NCBI GenBank assembly: GCA_025642075.2 | Contig: JAODUO010000040.1 | Location: 253,501 to 317,500, forward strand | Direction of reading: 5' to 3' | DNA length: 64,000 nucleotides | Source of the DNA: Ridgeia piscesae | Taxonomy: Eukaryota > Annelida > Polychaeta > Sabellida > Siboglinidae | Part shown: piece after piece, positions 36,626 to 48,007 of the stretch | How the letters are laid out: every line of letters begins with the position of its first letter | Numbering within the stretch: position 1 is the first letter of the stretch | The notes under the pieces: model-generated | Seen by the model: only the letters and a program-made list of their open reading frames with translations | Databases searched by the model: none | What the model was told of the DNA's origin: nothing | Program-made: the position numbers and the translations under genes

Positions 36626-39600
36626 GCCAACGTCATGTTCCATGTCACAAAGTGGAACATTCCTCATCTTTACACTGACATTCTGCCCTTGATTTGAAAA
36701 CTACAGTAAAATATGTCAGCGTATATATCCATAAAACACCAATCATACCACATCACACAATACATGGAATTTATAATATAACCTGGATGGCGGCGGCATC
36801 TGTAACTGGGAGAACTCTGACGTCTCCAGATCAGTATACATGGTGTATAGCAATAGACCTGGTCAAACAGACAACTCAGAGAAATAAGAACATACACAAG
36901 AGTTCAAACATCATTTAAACGCAATGTCTCCATGTAACTATTTAACCACTGCTATGCTCACTGCATCAAAGAACCGTCCTCGGATTGGGTTTAGTCCCCC
37001 TAGCCCGTGTCCCTGACTAACGGGGGACTAGTAAAAAGTCACAAACCTCAAATCGCAATCAATAGGGCTTTCAGTAACTTATACCTGAGTGAGGACAGTT
37101 AGCATTCATGTGTGAGTTAAATTGGGTTTTGCTCACCTCAAGCAGTTGTATTATGTAAAGGATTCACTTGCTCTCTTAGAACAGTGAGCTGTCCACACCA
37201 CACAACTGATGTGTGAAAATCACATAATAATGTATAGAGCTTGTGATTAACTCCACCTATAATTAGAACAATCTACAAAAAGGGGATGTATTAAACTAAA
37301 AGCATACTGAACGGGGGGGGGGGGGTACTGGCACTCAATTGTCACACCTCGTGAGGGGGAGGGGAGGAAGCTATTGGGACAGGAGAGGCTAAACAGTAGT
37401 GGACAGTTAGACACTAGACACTCAGTGGCTGATGTTCTAGCTCTAGATAAACACTGATGCAGGTGATGAACTGGTTGTGAGACAAGTAACAACCCCAGAC
37501 ATGAAACAAGTGCTTCTGTTGCATGTTGCGTGCGGCTCATTATTTTTTAACCATCTCATCAAGCAGCACTAACGATGTGTGATCACTGATCACAGACGAG
37601 TGTCCTCACACGGAGCAGACCAACATGTCAGGTGGTCCGTGTTAGATGTGTGTGATGTACATCTTCACTCTCACTTCGTGCCTCAGTACAAATACGTGTC
37701 ACATCATTTCATCTTTCCACAAAACTGACCTGGTGAATCAGCTGTGACAACTATTTCATATACTGTAGTAACATGTGTTATAAAATTATAATTAAATTGT
37801 TAATGTGTAACACTGATTCAAAAATGGTAAGATGAAGAGTTTTGCCCTCAGTAAAAATAGGAGTTCCAGATGTGACATGAAACGTAATATTACCAGACCT
37901 GTGTCATATTCACCCCCCACCCCCCCACCCCCAACATGCACAAATATGTAGAAATAAATACTGAAGCATCAGGTTTCAAATCTAATTATCAGCTGCAACA
38001 TTTTGGAGCCTGAATCATAGCCACTGCATCAGGTTGTGCAAAAAGTCCCAGGAGAAATTTGAATAAATTTATAGCTAACATCCCTTTCTTTTATAATACA
38101 AAAGTAATAATTTAGGCAACTATAATAGTATGAAAAAATCATCACTGCACATTTTTTAACGAATGTTTGGGGGTATTTTGCAGTAATCTTCATATTTTCC
38201 CAGGCAAATGATGTGTGTCTACTTGTATAGCTGCTACACACACAAATTTGTAATTAAAATTAAATAACGAAGCTGGTTCAGTGGTTCATTGGTGGTCAGG
38301 GCCAACATGTTGTCTTTATCAGGTATCAAACATTTGGGGTGTAGGACTTCAGAAATCCTAGCCCTAAAACTCCGTGTACTTTAATCATGGCCAGAGTGTT
38401 TGAAGTGCATGGTGTGACCTCAACAGTAAACTTACATCAGTGTTATATCTCACAACCGTAAGCTACCTGCAGACAAGATCTCATTGAACATTTGAATGAA
38501 CAAACCCGTACAAATGCGCCAGTCAGTAATGGAACTGTCTGCACATTTTGATCTGATACAAAAAGCAGATCGTTGATTAACTGTGCCACTCTACATAAAG
38601 CAAAATACAATTAATTGAGCAACAGACATGACATGATGTCTGGTGGCAGACATCATGATGTCTGGTGGCAGACATCATGTCTGGTGGACACCATTAGTGT
38701 TACAGAAACACAGCAATAAATAGAAACTTAAGAGATTACGTGTAATTCAACCAACTACAAGAGTACTTAACATCTAACACAAAACACTACAAAACTGATT
38801 AAATGCAAAATGTTTCAGCGCTGGCAGAAACTATCAACATACCTAGATAAAATCATCCAGCCACCAATGTTTCAGTCGACCCAGACATCTGTCAGTTTAG
38901 CATCGCGCATGCGACAACATGCTCGGTGCAGATGGTTTTGATGATAGCAATAGCGCGTTTCCTCTAGCCTTGTTAGTACATTTATTCCGAGCACCCTACC
39001 CCAGTAACCTGTGCCCTCACCCCACCCCACCCCAGAAACCAGAGCTTTTGTTCCTGTGAAAGCAATCTGCTGGAGGTGGAGAGTTCTCCTCGGTCATTAC
39101 CTCCGTCCTATCAGGTGGACCGGCCAAGTGCTCCCAAGTGATAGTCCACGTAATTATAGTTATTATTAAAACCGCACAAATACTGTTATAGAAAGTTCTA
39201 CCTGGACCCATGTGAAACTTTCACAATCTTCCGAGATGTATCTCTAATTGTTTTTTATTATGTGTGTGTGTATATATAATGGTTTCATGCGTAAAAAATC
39301 CTACCACAAGTATCATAAACATGCATAATTTACCAATTGATACAATCAGGAGAACATTTAAACTTGCTACGAAACAAGAACAAGTGGTGTAGTCATGATC
39401 AAGTATAGCCATACATGTTCAGATAACTTTTTTCATGGAACAAAACAATCTCTAAAAAGATCACATATCTCAGACTAACTTGAACTCTATAAATTATGAA
39501 TATGTTGAACACAGAATGAAACTGTGATGAGCCCAGTGAAGATATACACACAACCAAACACTCAACAGTGTGAGTGTCACTGAACTAACCTTAGTTCCTG

Positions 39601-42340
39601 TCAGAGTTCTTGTTGAAATGGACACAGTCACTGGTACAACTCTGGATAGAAACCTGAAGTCATCAAATACACATAGCACTGAATCAATCAATCTAGAAAA
39701 CACTTGACATTTGACAAACTAAAAAACAGTTCAATCTAACACATCACCTCCGAATGCTCGACTATCAAATAGCCAAATCAGACATTTGTGCCTGCCAAAG
39801 CCATGAATGTTGCTTTCTCATTATGTACTCAACTTGTTTCCACAGTGGATTACACTTCGCCTGGTTCACACAGCTTTCACACTAAAGCCGGACTAATATG
39901 TACCTGAGTACAATGTGCTTTGTCTCGCACTGGGCCAGCTCTAGCACAATGCAAATTGGAGTCCATTGAAAACAAAGCCAAAGCAACAGTCATGACAAAA
40001 TATGTACAATTGTAGCATCCACTGCACTTGAAGCTTAAAGTGGGTGAACTTAGTACAGAGCTCTGTACCACAATCTTTTCTTTCTTTATATTTTCACAAA
40101 ATATATTCAATTAAGCCATGTTTACAAGATACAAAAACTGTATGATGACATTTATTGACAACTAATTGATGATGTCTGTCCTTCCTCTCTCCCTCCCCCC
40201 CCCCCGAGTCTACATAATGGTGACAAGATGATTTTGATGATTATCATATGACGACTTTGATGATTGTCAGCAGCAGCTCACAGTGGCACTGGCACATGAA
40301 AGTCTCGACAGGACCATGAAGAAGTAGTGTACTATGGGTCATGAAAACTCAGTCATTTGTACAAGAATTTAGTGAATTGAGAGGTAATATTTCCATTTCT
40401 TTCAAAATGAATGCACCTACTATAATCTGGGATGTTCTTACATACATAATTCGCTGCTGTTAGAAGCTAGGTTTGGGCAGCTCTCCATTGCCCCAGGTCT
40501 CCTATACCTACGATACACCAGTGTTCTCGTTTCCTCTGGCTTCTGGTGCATGGATGACTACATTGGAACTCCAATTTTAAGTTACCTAGCAACTACAAAC
40601 CAATTGTCACAGTGCATTAGTAACCTAAAATTACTACTGAAACTATTACCGACCTTTCACCCAGAGCAGAGATCTATTTATTCAAACACAACCTCACCTG
40701 CTGGTAGCAATTATCCACGCTTCAGTCAGTTCATCAACTACGTAGTCACACAACTCCGACATTGTTACTGCGCCATGGTATTTCAAACATGAACAGTGTT
40801 TCAGTACATATTTCTTTTTGTATCTAACAAATGACTTTTTAAGCCTATATATATGTGTGTATATGTTCAATGATTTTATACATTACATAACATACAATGT
40901 AAACAAGTTACGCAATCATTACAGGTGCAGCTTCTGACAGACTGACAATCAAAAAATTATACTGCAAGACACTCTGAGCAGTTGAAAATGTCACAATAGA
41001 GTATCCTCAATTTTATGAGTGATAATAAATTTAACATGTTAATTATGCTGTTAACATGTTCTGCTGCTAAGTAAGAGCCCTAATTTGTGTTATTTTGATA
41101 CTATCAGTCATGTTGTGTACCTCAAATGTTTGATATGGTGAAAATACTGGAACAGAAAAAGGATTTAGGCTTTAGTGACGTAAATATTTAGGCCAACCTG
41201 ACCACCTATCATAGACTTGGTCAGCCTTATTCTGGCCGAGGGAATTCTGTGCACAATTAGGACCACCTCACAGTATGGAATACCATAAATGTACACTGTG
41301 TGCATGACTCAGACTTTTTTGATACAAACAATGCTGTTTGAAGAAAAAATAACATATTGTTTTAAAATGTAAAGAAAAGGTAAAATATGTTGTAGAAATA
41401 CTAGCAATGAAGTCATATGACAGGTAATCTGGTATTTATGACTGTCAAAAGGCAAACAGAAGCCTTCATAATTATCACAAAGGTAACAGTTTTGGGGGGA
41501 ACCTCACTCCTTGACTCATGTGCCCCACCAATAGTTACGGGTCATTCATAGTTGTCAACATTTACGAAGTGGACAAATTGTATGCAGGGAGGGGTCGGAT
41601 GTGTTTGTAGTCTTAAAAAACTGTTGTAGCCTATTTGCTTTTGTTAGTACGTATCAGCCACAACTCACAACATTTTAGTGCACTTTGGGGGAGGGGTCAC
41701 GAAAAATTCTGGCTCAGTGCCCAGTGCCATAGTATAGAATGGTCTGAAAAAGACTGGCTAGTTCAATGAGACCTCATAAGTCTAAGCAAGATCAATAAAT
41801 AAGACTACTATACTAGTCAGTTAAATTTCATATTCCCTCCGAGTACTGGATAGAAATAGATAGGTAAGCCTCTAGAAGAAGGGTGGTTTACCACGAGTCA
41901 TAATGACAACGAGTGTGAATGTGATGAAAAGCGTAACTCTGACTCTCACTCTGTCACTGACTGTACCGTACTTTTATTTTTTAAATATAGCTTCTCGTAA
42001 AATATCGACATTTTGAAGTTTGCCATTAGCGATATCCAAGTAATTATATAGATTGGACAAATTCACAAATAACATCAGTGGTAAAAGATATCTATATACC
42101 AATTTTAACTGTCTCATCCAACGTTTGCATGCAGAAAACGCTTGCGCGCAGACGTGAACGACCGCTTTTTGCCGCGCGTTAATGCACTTACCCGATTCTT
42201 TGCAATACGACACTATTATGTAACGATGGCTATTATTGGCTAGTCAAAAAATTAGGGCCACGGTAACCGAGGCTATCATAGGAAAAAATTAACTAGGTCA
42301 AGATTAAATATGCAGTAACTTTAAAGTAATATTTGATTGG
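36626..42340. other. gene-poor unique DNA
   Basis: Poly-G and poly-C runs (37312-37325, 37913-37931, 40195-40205) and a short triple repeat of ATGTCTGGTGGCAGACATC at 38635-38695. The 80-residue ORF at 40550-40792 (plus) has an odd composition and no splice support. I see no supported gene. Confidence 0.5.
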
Positions 42341-42358
42341 TTATAAAATAATCACTCT

Positions 42359-42409
42359 GCCATCTGGTGGATTAAAAAAACCCACCTATAAAACAATTCA
42401 CCAGATGGC
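42359..42409. promoter_or_regulatory. inverted pair of CACCAGATGGC motifs
   Basis: GCCATCTGGTG (42359-42369) and its exact reverse complement CACCAGATGGC (42399-42409, extended to GGCGCTA) are 29 bp apart. CCAGATGGCGC partly resembles CTCF-type cores. It could instead be a pair of short terminal inverted repeats. Confidence 0.35.
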
Positions 42410-42529
42410 GCTACAATCAACAGACGATCAATTTTGCCATCGCAATGATTCACTACGGAAAAAACAAACATCAGCTAATCATCATGTATGAGGTTTTGTT
42501 ATGTATGAATTACCCGTGTGAGTGTTCAG

Positions 42530-43165
42530 TATTGACGTTACGACATGTACTGTTTTGGCAATGTCCAGGATCAATCTAGTTTGGGACATTTCAAGTAAAC
42601 TATTACCGCCAGTTTAACTGTTCTGTGTTGTGTTGGCGTCGTGTCGCTGGTACTTTTGTTGCAGTTCAGCCCCTTCACCTTGGAAAAAACACAAACACAT
42701 GCAGCCACTGGCACTTACAGTCGCCATATTTTGCTCATATATATTCTTGTGATGTGAGCAACAAGAAAACATTACAGTCTTGTCGATAAAGATGCCGGGC
42801 ATTTCGGGAACTGTGAAGCAAGAACAGTACATCGATGTTGTCATGGGTGGCGACGTCATTAACTAGATTACTAGTATATCATTGATCGCTTATATTTCTA
42901 CCCCTCATTGTACAGAACAACTGTACATATAGCAAGCATTAACATAACACTTCTTTGATTTCGACGTTTATTTTTTACGAAACTGTACATCGAATGTCGA
43001 AAAGACACCGTCACTGCCAGCCAACAACCATTTACTTTAGACAAGTTTAGTTTAATTCAAAACATCGCGTTAAAATGACTGTCTGTTGAAGACGGCGGGT
43101 AGCTTCCCCGGGGTAAGCCATGGAAGGAATCTGCAAGCCGGCCACCGAACCTCAAACCAATGTCG
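42530..43165 (-). promoter_or_regulatory. CpG-containing promoter-like region with possible first exon
   Basis: CG-rich relative to its surroundings, with CRE-like GACGTCA (42851-42857). On the minus strand AAAATATGGCGACT is followed directly by GTAAGTG, that is a start codon in good context next to a perfect donor, near 42715-42735. It could be a first exon of a leftward transcript, possibly the missing 5' exon of the unknown gene 23 kb away. No link can be shown from sequence. Confidence 0.25.
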
Positions 43166-43170
43166 GAGGT

Positions 43171-43354
<184 letters not shown>

Positions 43355-43784
43355 GATTTTCCAGGTGCCAGGAATTTTCACTCCTTCGAGCCACGGTTAC
43401 CTAAAACAAATTATAGTGTTTCAACTGTACTAGCACCAATATACTATATAATGTTCGATAATTATTATAATAATAACGTAACAGTCACATTAAAGGCTAT
43501 GCAGCCGTTTCGTCATCTTGAACGGTATCTCGTCTCTATCTATCGAAGTTCGGGAAGAATCCTTCCTCGGCTTCCTGTGGCCGTGTCGCACGCTTTGTAG
43601 AGTAACAACAACAACAATGTGATATTAATAGAAACGGTAATAATTAGAAAAAAGAAAACGAAGAGGCATGCATGGCCACTTACGTACATCTCGTCGTTAG
43701 GCTGAAAACCGCAATGACGTCATCGCTAATTGTGTTTAAGCCGGTAACGTCATGATCCGCAGCTGCGTAGTGCTCAACTTCCTG

Positions 43785-46468
43785 ACGTAGTGGAGTCACT
43801 TAGGGGGTATGATCGTGACACGCTGGGCCAAAGCACCAAATTTGGCACAGTTGCATCGTAGGACGATATAACACTTTAGAGGGGGCTGCACGATTTTAAA
43901 GGTCAGGTCAAGGATCACTAATTATATAATCATATTGTCCAATATCTCGAGATTTTAATGATATTTTAAAATATTTTCAAGAGCTCAGTTATTTACGGAC
44001 CAACATCTTTCAATGGGATGATTATATGATTTGCTTAAATTCAAAATGGCCTACAAATGCGCAAATATATAAATATATTTATTCTTTATCAGGGGCATTT
44101 TCACAAAGGTTCCAAACAAATATTTAGCATACATTATGGACATATACAAGTTTTGAGATGGGGCTGCCCGGAATCAAAGTTCAAGGTCAATGTCAGATGA
44201 AGGTCAAAATATTTCATAATTCCTATTGTATCATCTACTAACACCATAACAATGTTTGTATTTCGGAAGGTTACAGGAGACCCTATTTTATATTTTTTAT
44301 TTTATACAATTTGCATAAATTCAAAATGGCTGCCAATATGTTCAAAACGTATTATTATAATTTCAATGTGCACGCGTAGCTGCACGCGTGTACTATAACA
44401 TTGGGTACATAGTGCACATCTACATTAATAGAGGCAGTCATATTTACTCAATTAATTAACTCATACTTCCATATGCCGCTACAGTGAGCTTGTTCGTAAC
44501 TCTCACAAAATCAACGGCAGAGACAGAGTGCTGTGCATGTGAGCCCGGCGGTCTTGCATCTGCATTTCTTCGCACAAGTGGGTTCAGCCCTGCAACCACA
44601 CTTGATCAGTTCTCTACAACTTACAGCAGCAGCCGCTAGAGTTGTCGAGACTGGACGCCATCCGGTGTCTTCTCATGTCCATCCAAAGCCTTTAGGGTTG
44701 GCTGCAGCTGTGATAGGCTTCAGGCTATTTCCCTAGATACTGGCTTCTTGCCGAAGATCATTCACCTTGTTATAAGATGTCGTGCTGTAGTACACGATAC
44801 ATGTAAATCGCCCAGTCAGTCTAAATGCTGCAGATGTAAATTCCAAAGGAACACATCCATCCTGAGACGCGCTGGTGAACCCAGCAGTGGCTGCCGGATA
44901 TGTTTTCCATGCTTTCCACGCTGACTTGTTGCCTTTACCGCTGAACTGAGACGTTGCATCAGAACCCGAGAAGGGGTGAGCAAGGGCAAATCACGTGCTT
45001 ATTCCTCCCCAAGTTCTTGGCAGATTTAGTTGATGTGGTAGTAGCGGAAGTGCCCTGTGCCACAGCCGACCCCTAACTGCATTCCTGGATGGTGCTGGGC
45101 AAGACCGTGAAAGATTCCAACCAAAATGACAACCACGTCTGCGTCTACGGTTCTGATGAGAACAGTAGTTGCCCCGTCATTCAGTGCATCATCTACATGT
45201 AGACATATATACTGCTGTCTGCCTCTTGTGGTCATTCGCCGACACCGATATGTCAACACGATTGGACATTAAATGTGAACCACTGGTAGTGTACACATGT
45301 TTACTTGGTGGGTAGTCATGTTTGACTACATCTTCCGTCGGAAGATTAAACACTTCTTCCTTGTTTGTGGCATCTTGTAAGACACCCGCAAAGTACATTG
45401 GCAACACTTTTCTGCATGTGCCTTTCCCTCCTTTTTCACGGGTTGAGGCTTTCACGTTGTCAGGTTGGTACGTGTCCCAGACGATGTCAAACCTAGAACA
45501 GCCTTATAGTTGTCCTTCAGTTCTTGGAATGAAGATAGTGTATTCACCGAACGTTTCTGGGTTGTCGAGTGGCAGGGATGCAATATCGCAGCACCATCGA
45601 ACACTTCGGCATACAAATAAGAGGGTGTGTCTTGTTGGACATTTGGTTCATTGCAATGCAGCTGTCATGTTTGGTGCTCGTTAGTCGAAGTTTCCCATGC
45701 AGAGACAATGCTGGCGGCCACGGATGGTTTTCATTATGCAAAAACTCATCCAGTCTGGTGTTAACGAACTTATTCAGCAATTTTATGGGCTTAGTGCAAA
45801 CTTGAAAAGACAAATTCCTGATACACACTGAACCCACTTATGTGAAGAAGTGCATATGCAAGACCGCCAGGCTCACGTGCACAGCACTCTGACGTGGACT
45901 TTGTGTTGTGCTCATTGTAGCGGCATGTGAGGAATGGAGGTGTGAGTTAATTAGTTAATTAACTGAGGAAATGTGACTGCCTCTAAGAATGTAGATATGC
46001 ACTACGTAGTATTACCCAATGTTATAGTACACGTGTGCAACATTGAAATGATGATAATAAGTTTTTAGCATATTGCCAGCCATTTTGGATTTATGCAAAT
46101 TGTATAAAGTACAAAAGTTTAACAGCCATAAACGTATCCTGTAACCTTCCGAAATACAAACATTGCTATAGTGTTAGTAGATGATAAATTGGAATTATGA
46201 AATATTTTGCCTTTTGACCTTCGTCTGACCTTCACTTTTACATTTAAATCCGGGCAGCCCCATCTCAGAAGTTGTATATGTCCACAAGGTATCTGTATGC
46301 AATATAATTACTGATCTTTGACCTTGACCTGATCTTGACCTTTAAAATCGGGCAGCCCCTTCTAAAAAGTGTTATATGGTCCTAATGTACAACTGTGCCA
46401 AATTTGGTGCTTTGGCCCAGCGTGTCACGATTCCATTAAAATTTGGACTTAAGCGACTTCACTAACGT
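43785..46468. mobile_element. foldback-type DNA transposon with long terminal inverted repeats
   Basis: The left repeat (43785-44590) and right repeat (45825-46468) are inverted copies, roughly 80-85% alike by eye. Shared landmarks include CGTGACACGCTGGGCCAAAG, CACCAAATTTGGCACAGTTG, GATGGGGCTGCCCGGA, TTTGTATTTCGGAAGGTTAC and GTGAGCC.GGCGGTCTTGCA. Outer ends read ACGTAGTGGAGTCACTTA (left) and ACGTTAGTGAAGTCGCTTAA (right, inverted). The left arm has about 150 nt absent from the right. No clear target-site duplication was found. The interior holds a decayed minus-strand coding region. Confidence 0.85.
45026..45837 (-). pseudogene. decayed transposon-associated ORF
   Basis: Three overlapping minus-strand reading pieces in different frames: 45837-45544 (IKLLNKFVNTRLDEFLHNE), 45455-45189 (STREKGGKGTCRKVLP, then KHVYTTSGSHLMSNRVDIS) and 45259-45026 (ALNDGATTVLIRTVDADVVV, then GCGTGHFRYYHIN). 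Together they look like one protein broken by frameshifts. I recall similar 'RTVDTDVVV...YHIN' proteins as abundant repetitive ORFs in invertebrate genomes, without a firm family name. Confidence 0.6.
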
Positions 46469-47691
46469 TGACGCGCCAGCGTGTACAACTACGTTATGTA
46501 CGGACTGGCCCCAAGTCCGTGGGTAAACTGTTGCAAGTTTTCGACCAGTGACCAACAGAGTAACATACCCGCAATACCTAAAAGCAGTTTAATTCGTGAC
46601 AGTAACTTCATATTTCCTCCCGGCGACAGGTGACAGTGCCGCTTTGTTGACGCAACACGTTTATATTGAAAACAGGTGGCGTTCTCACGAATATCTCTTG
46701 ATCATGTCAAAGTTAACATCAGATGACCAGTAAAGTGCGGGGGATTTCATCCTTTACTTTCTTTATTTAATTTTTTTTTAAATATACGTGGTCCAAGAAG
46801 AATTCCCCAATTATAGTTTTCTTTTTGGGGTGTAGGCCTACTTATTGAATAATATCAGAATTATCAAGATTATTATGATGGTCATTTATAAAATTCCAAC
46901 AACCACACAGATAAATATATATATTATTAAACATCATCTTGAGTAATTCAACCAATTGGTACTTTGTTTTAAAACTTAACAGACACTAAAGAACTTGTTT
47001 TGGAATGGTCTAACAGACTAATTAATTTGTAACAAATGTTGAAACTCTTGCAAGTGACTTGATACTAGAACAAGAGGCTTGGATTTTAACAGCTGAAACA
47101 CAACAGTAGGAACTTCAGTCATTTGGGGCAAATCCACACACAGCTCTGCACATGTTGTCTATTTCATGCTAACATGCACTGCCACATGTATGCCTTTTTA
47201 CACAAAGAACAGGTCATAACGAAATAAACAAAACATACAGGGAGTCTTGGACATCTGGATAAAATAATCAACACTTCACAAGTATGGATTGTCTACTTTT
47301 GACAGGATAACCTTTTAATCAGATTAAAAGGGGTGGCATTACTCGGGGATGGAGATCCAGCGGCCCTGTCTCGCTCCACTCCGGGATGTGTGTTTAACTT
47401 TTTAAAGTATACACTTAAAGAAAACATGGTTTGACAGTTTTTAATAAATGTCACCAGGTTCCATTTTGCTATACAACGTATGTATACATCAACAATTCAC
47501 AGCAACAGCAGTACCTGTATTTTTAAAATGTTGCTAAGCAGAAATAAAATCTCAGATATTTAATTGATCACAATTTTAATCGTTCAAGAACAAGTCATCA
47601 GGGTCAACTTATTAAAATTTTCTACATGATTCAAATACTTGTGTTAGTTGCAACGTGTTTTACTGGTTCAGCCATTTCCCTGGTTCCTACA
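46469..47691. other. 3' flank of BMS1, unique DNA
   Basis: Presumably includes the BMS1 3' untranslated region at its right end. No poly(A) signal could be assigned with confidence; ATTAAA on the minus strand near 47560 is one candidate. Confidence 0.4.
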
Positions 47692-47845
47692 GTCATCATG
47701 ACAATGTCTGTTTTTCTTCTTCATCTGCCCCAAGACGTCATTCAGTCGTCATGACGATGTTTGTTCTTCCTCTTCACCTGCCCTATGACATCATTCAGTC
47801 GTCATGACGACGTTTGTTCTTCCTCTTCTCCACCTGCCCCAGAAC
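47692..47845. repeat. 53-nt repeat spanning the BMS1 stop codon
   Basis: Three copies beginning at 47798 (in the coding exon), 47745 and 47692, with a period of 53 nt. The unit covers GTCATGACGACGTTTGTTCT and TCCTCTTC, that is the codons for the basic C-terminus plus the stop. Copy 2 keeps the TGA-equivalent at 47742-47744; copy 3 is more diverged. Confidence 0.9.
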
Positions 47846-48007
47846 GCGATAGATTTGTTTCTTGATTTCCTTGTGCTTAGCGTCCCTCTTGGCCTCCACT
47901 TTCTCGTTCTGCTTCTTGTGTAGTGCGACTCTCTGCCGCATCGCCTGGTGGCGCTCCTGCATCTTTTGCTGATGCAGCGTCTTCATCATCTTCAACAGTG
48001 ATGCCAC
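47795..48007 (-). CDS. BMS1: BMS1 exon 21, C-terminus and stop
   Basis: Acceptor TTTGTCCGCCAG. Encodes [20 protein letters not shown], a basic coiled-coil-like tail, and ends [10 protein letters not shown] with TGA at 47797-47795. The last ~48 nt form the first copy of the 53-nt repeat. Confidence 0.95.
   Translation of the reverse strand: MASLLKMMKTLHQQKMQERHQAMRQRVALHKKQNEKVEAKRDAKHKEIKKQIYRVLGQVEKRKNKRRHDD

Noticed and set aside
40550..40792. 80-residue plus ORF as a small protein gene
   Set aside because: Has a start codon but no homology I recognise, no flanking gene structure, and lies in AT-rich gene-poor DNA.
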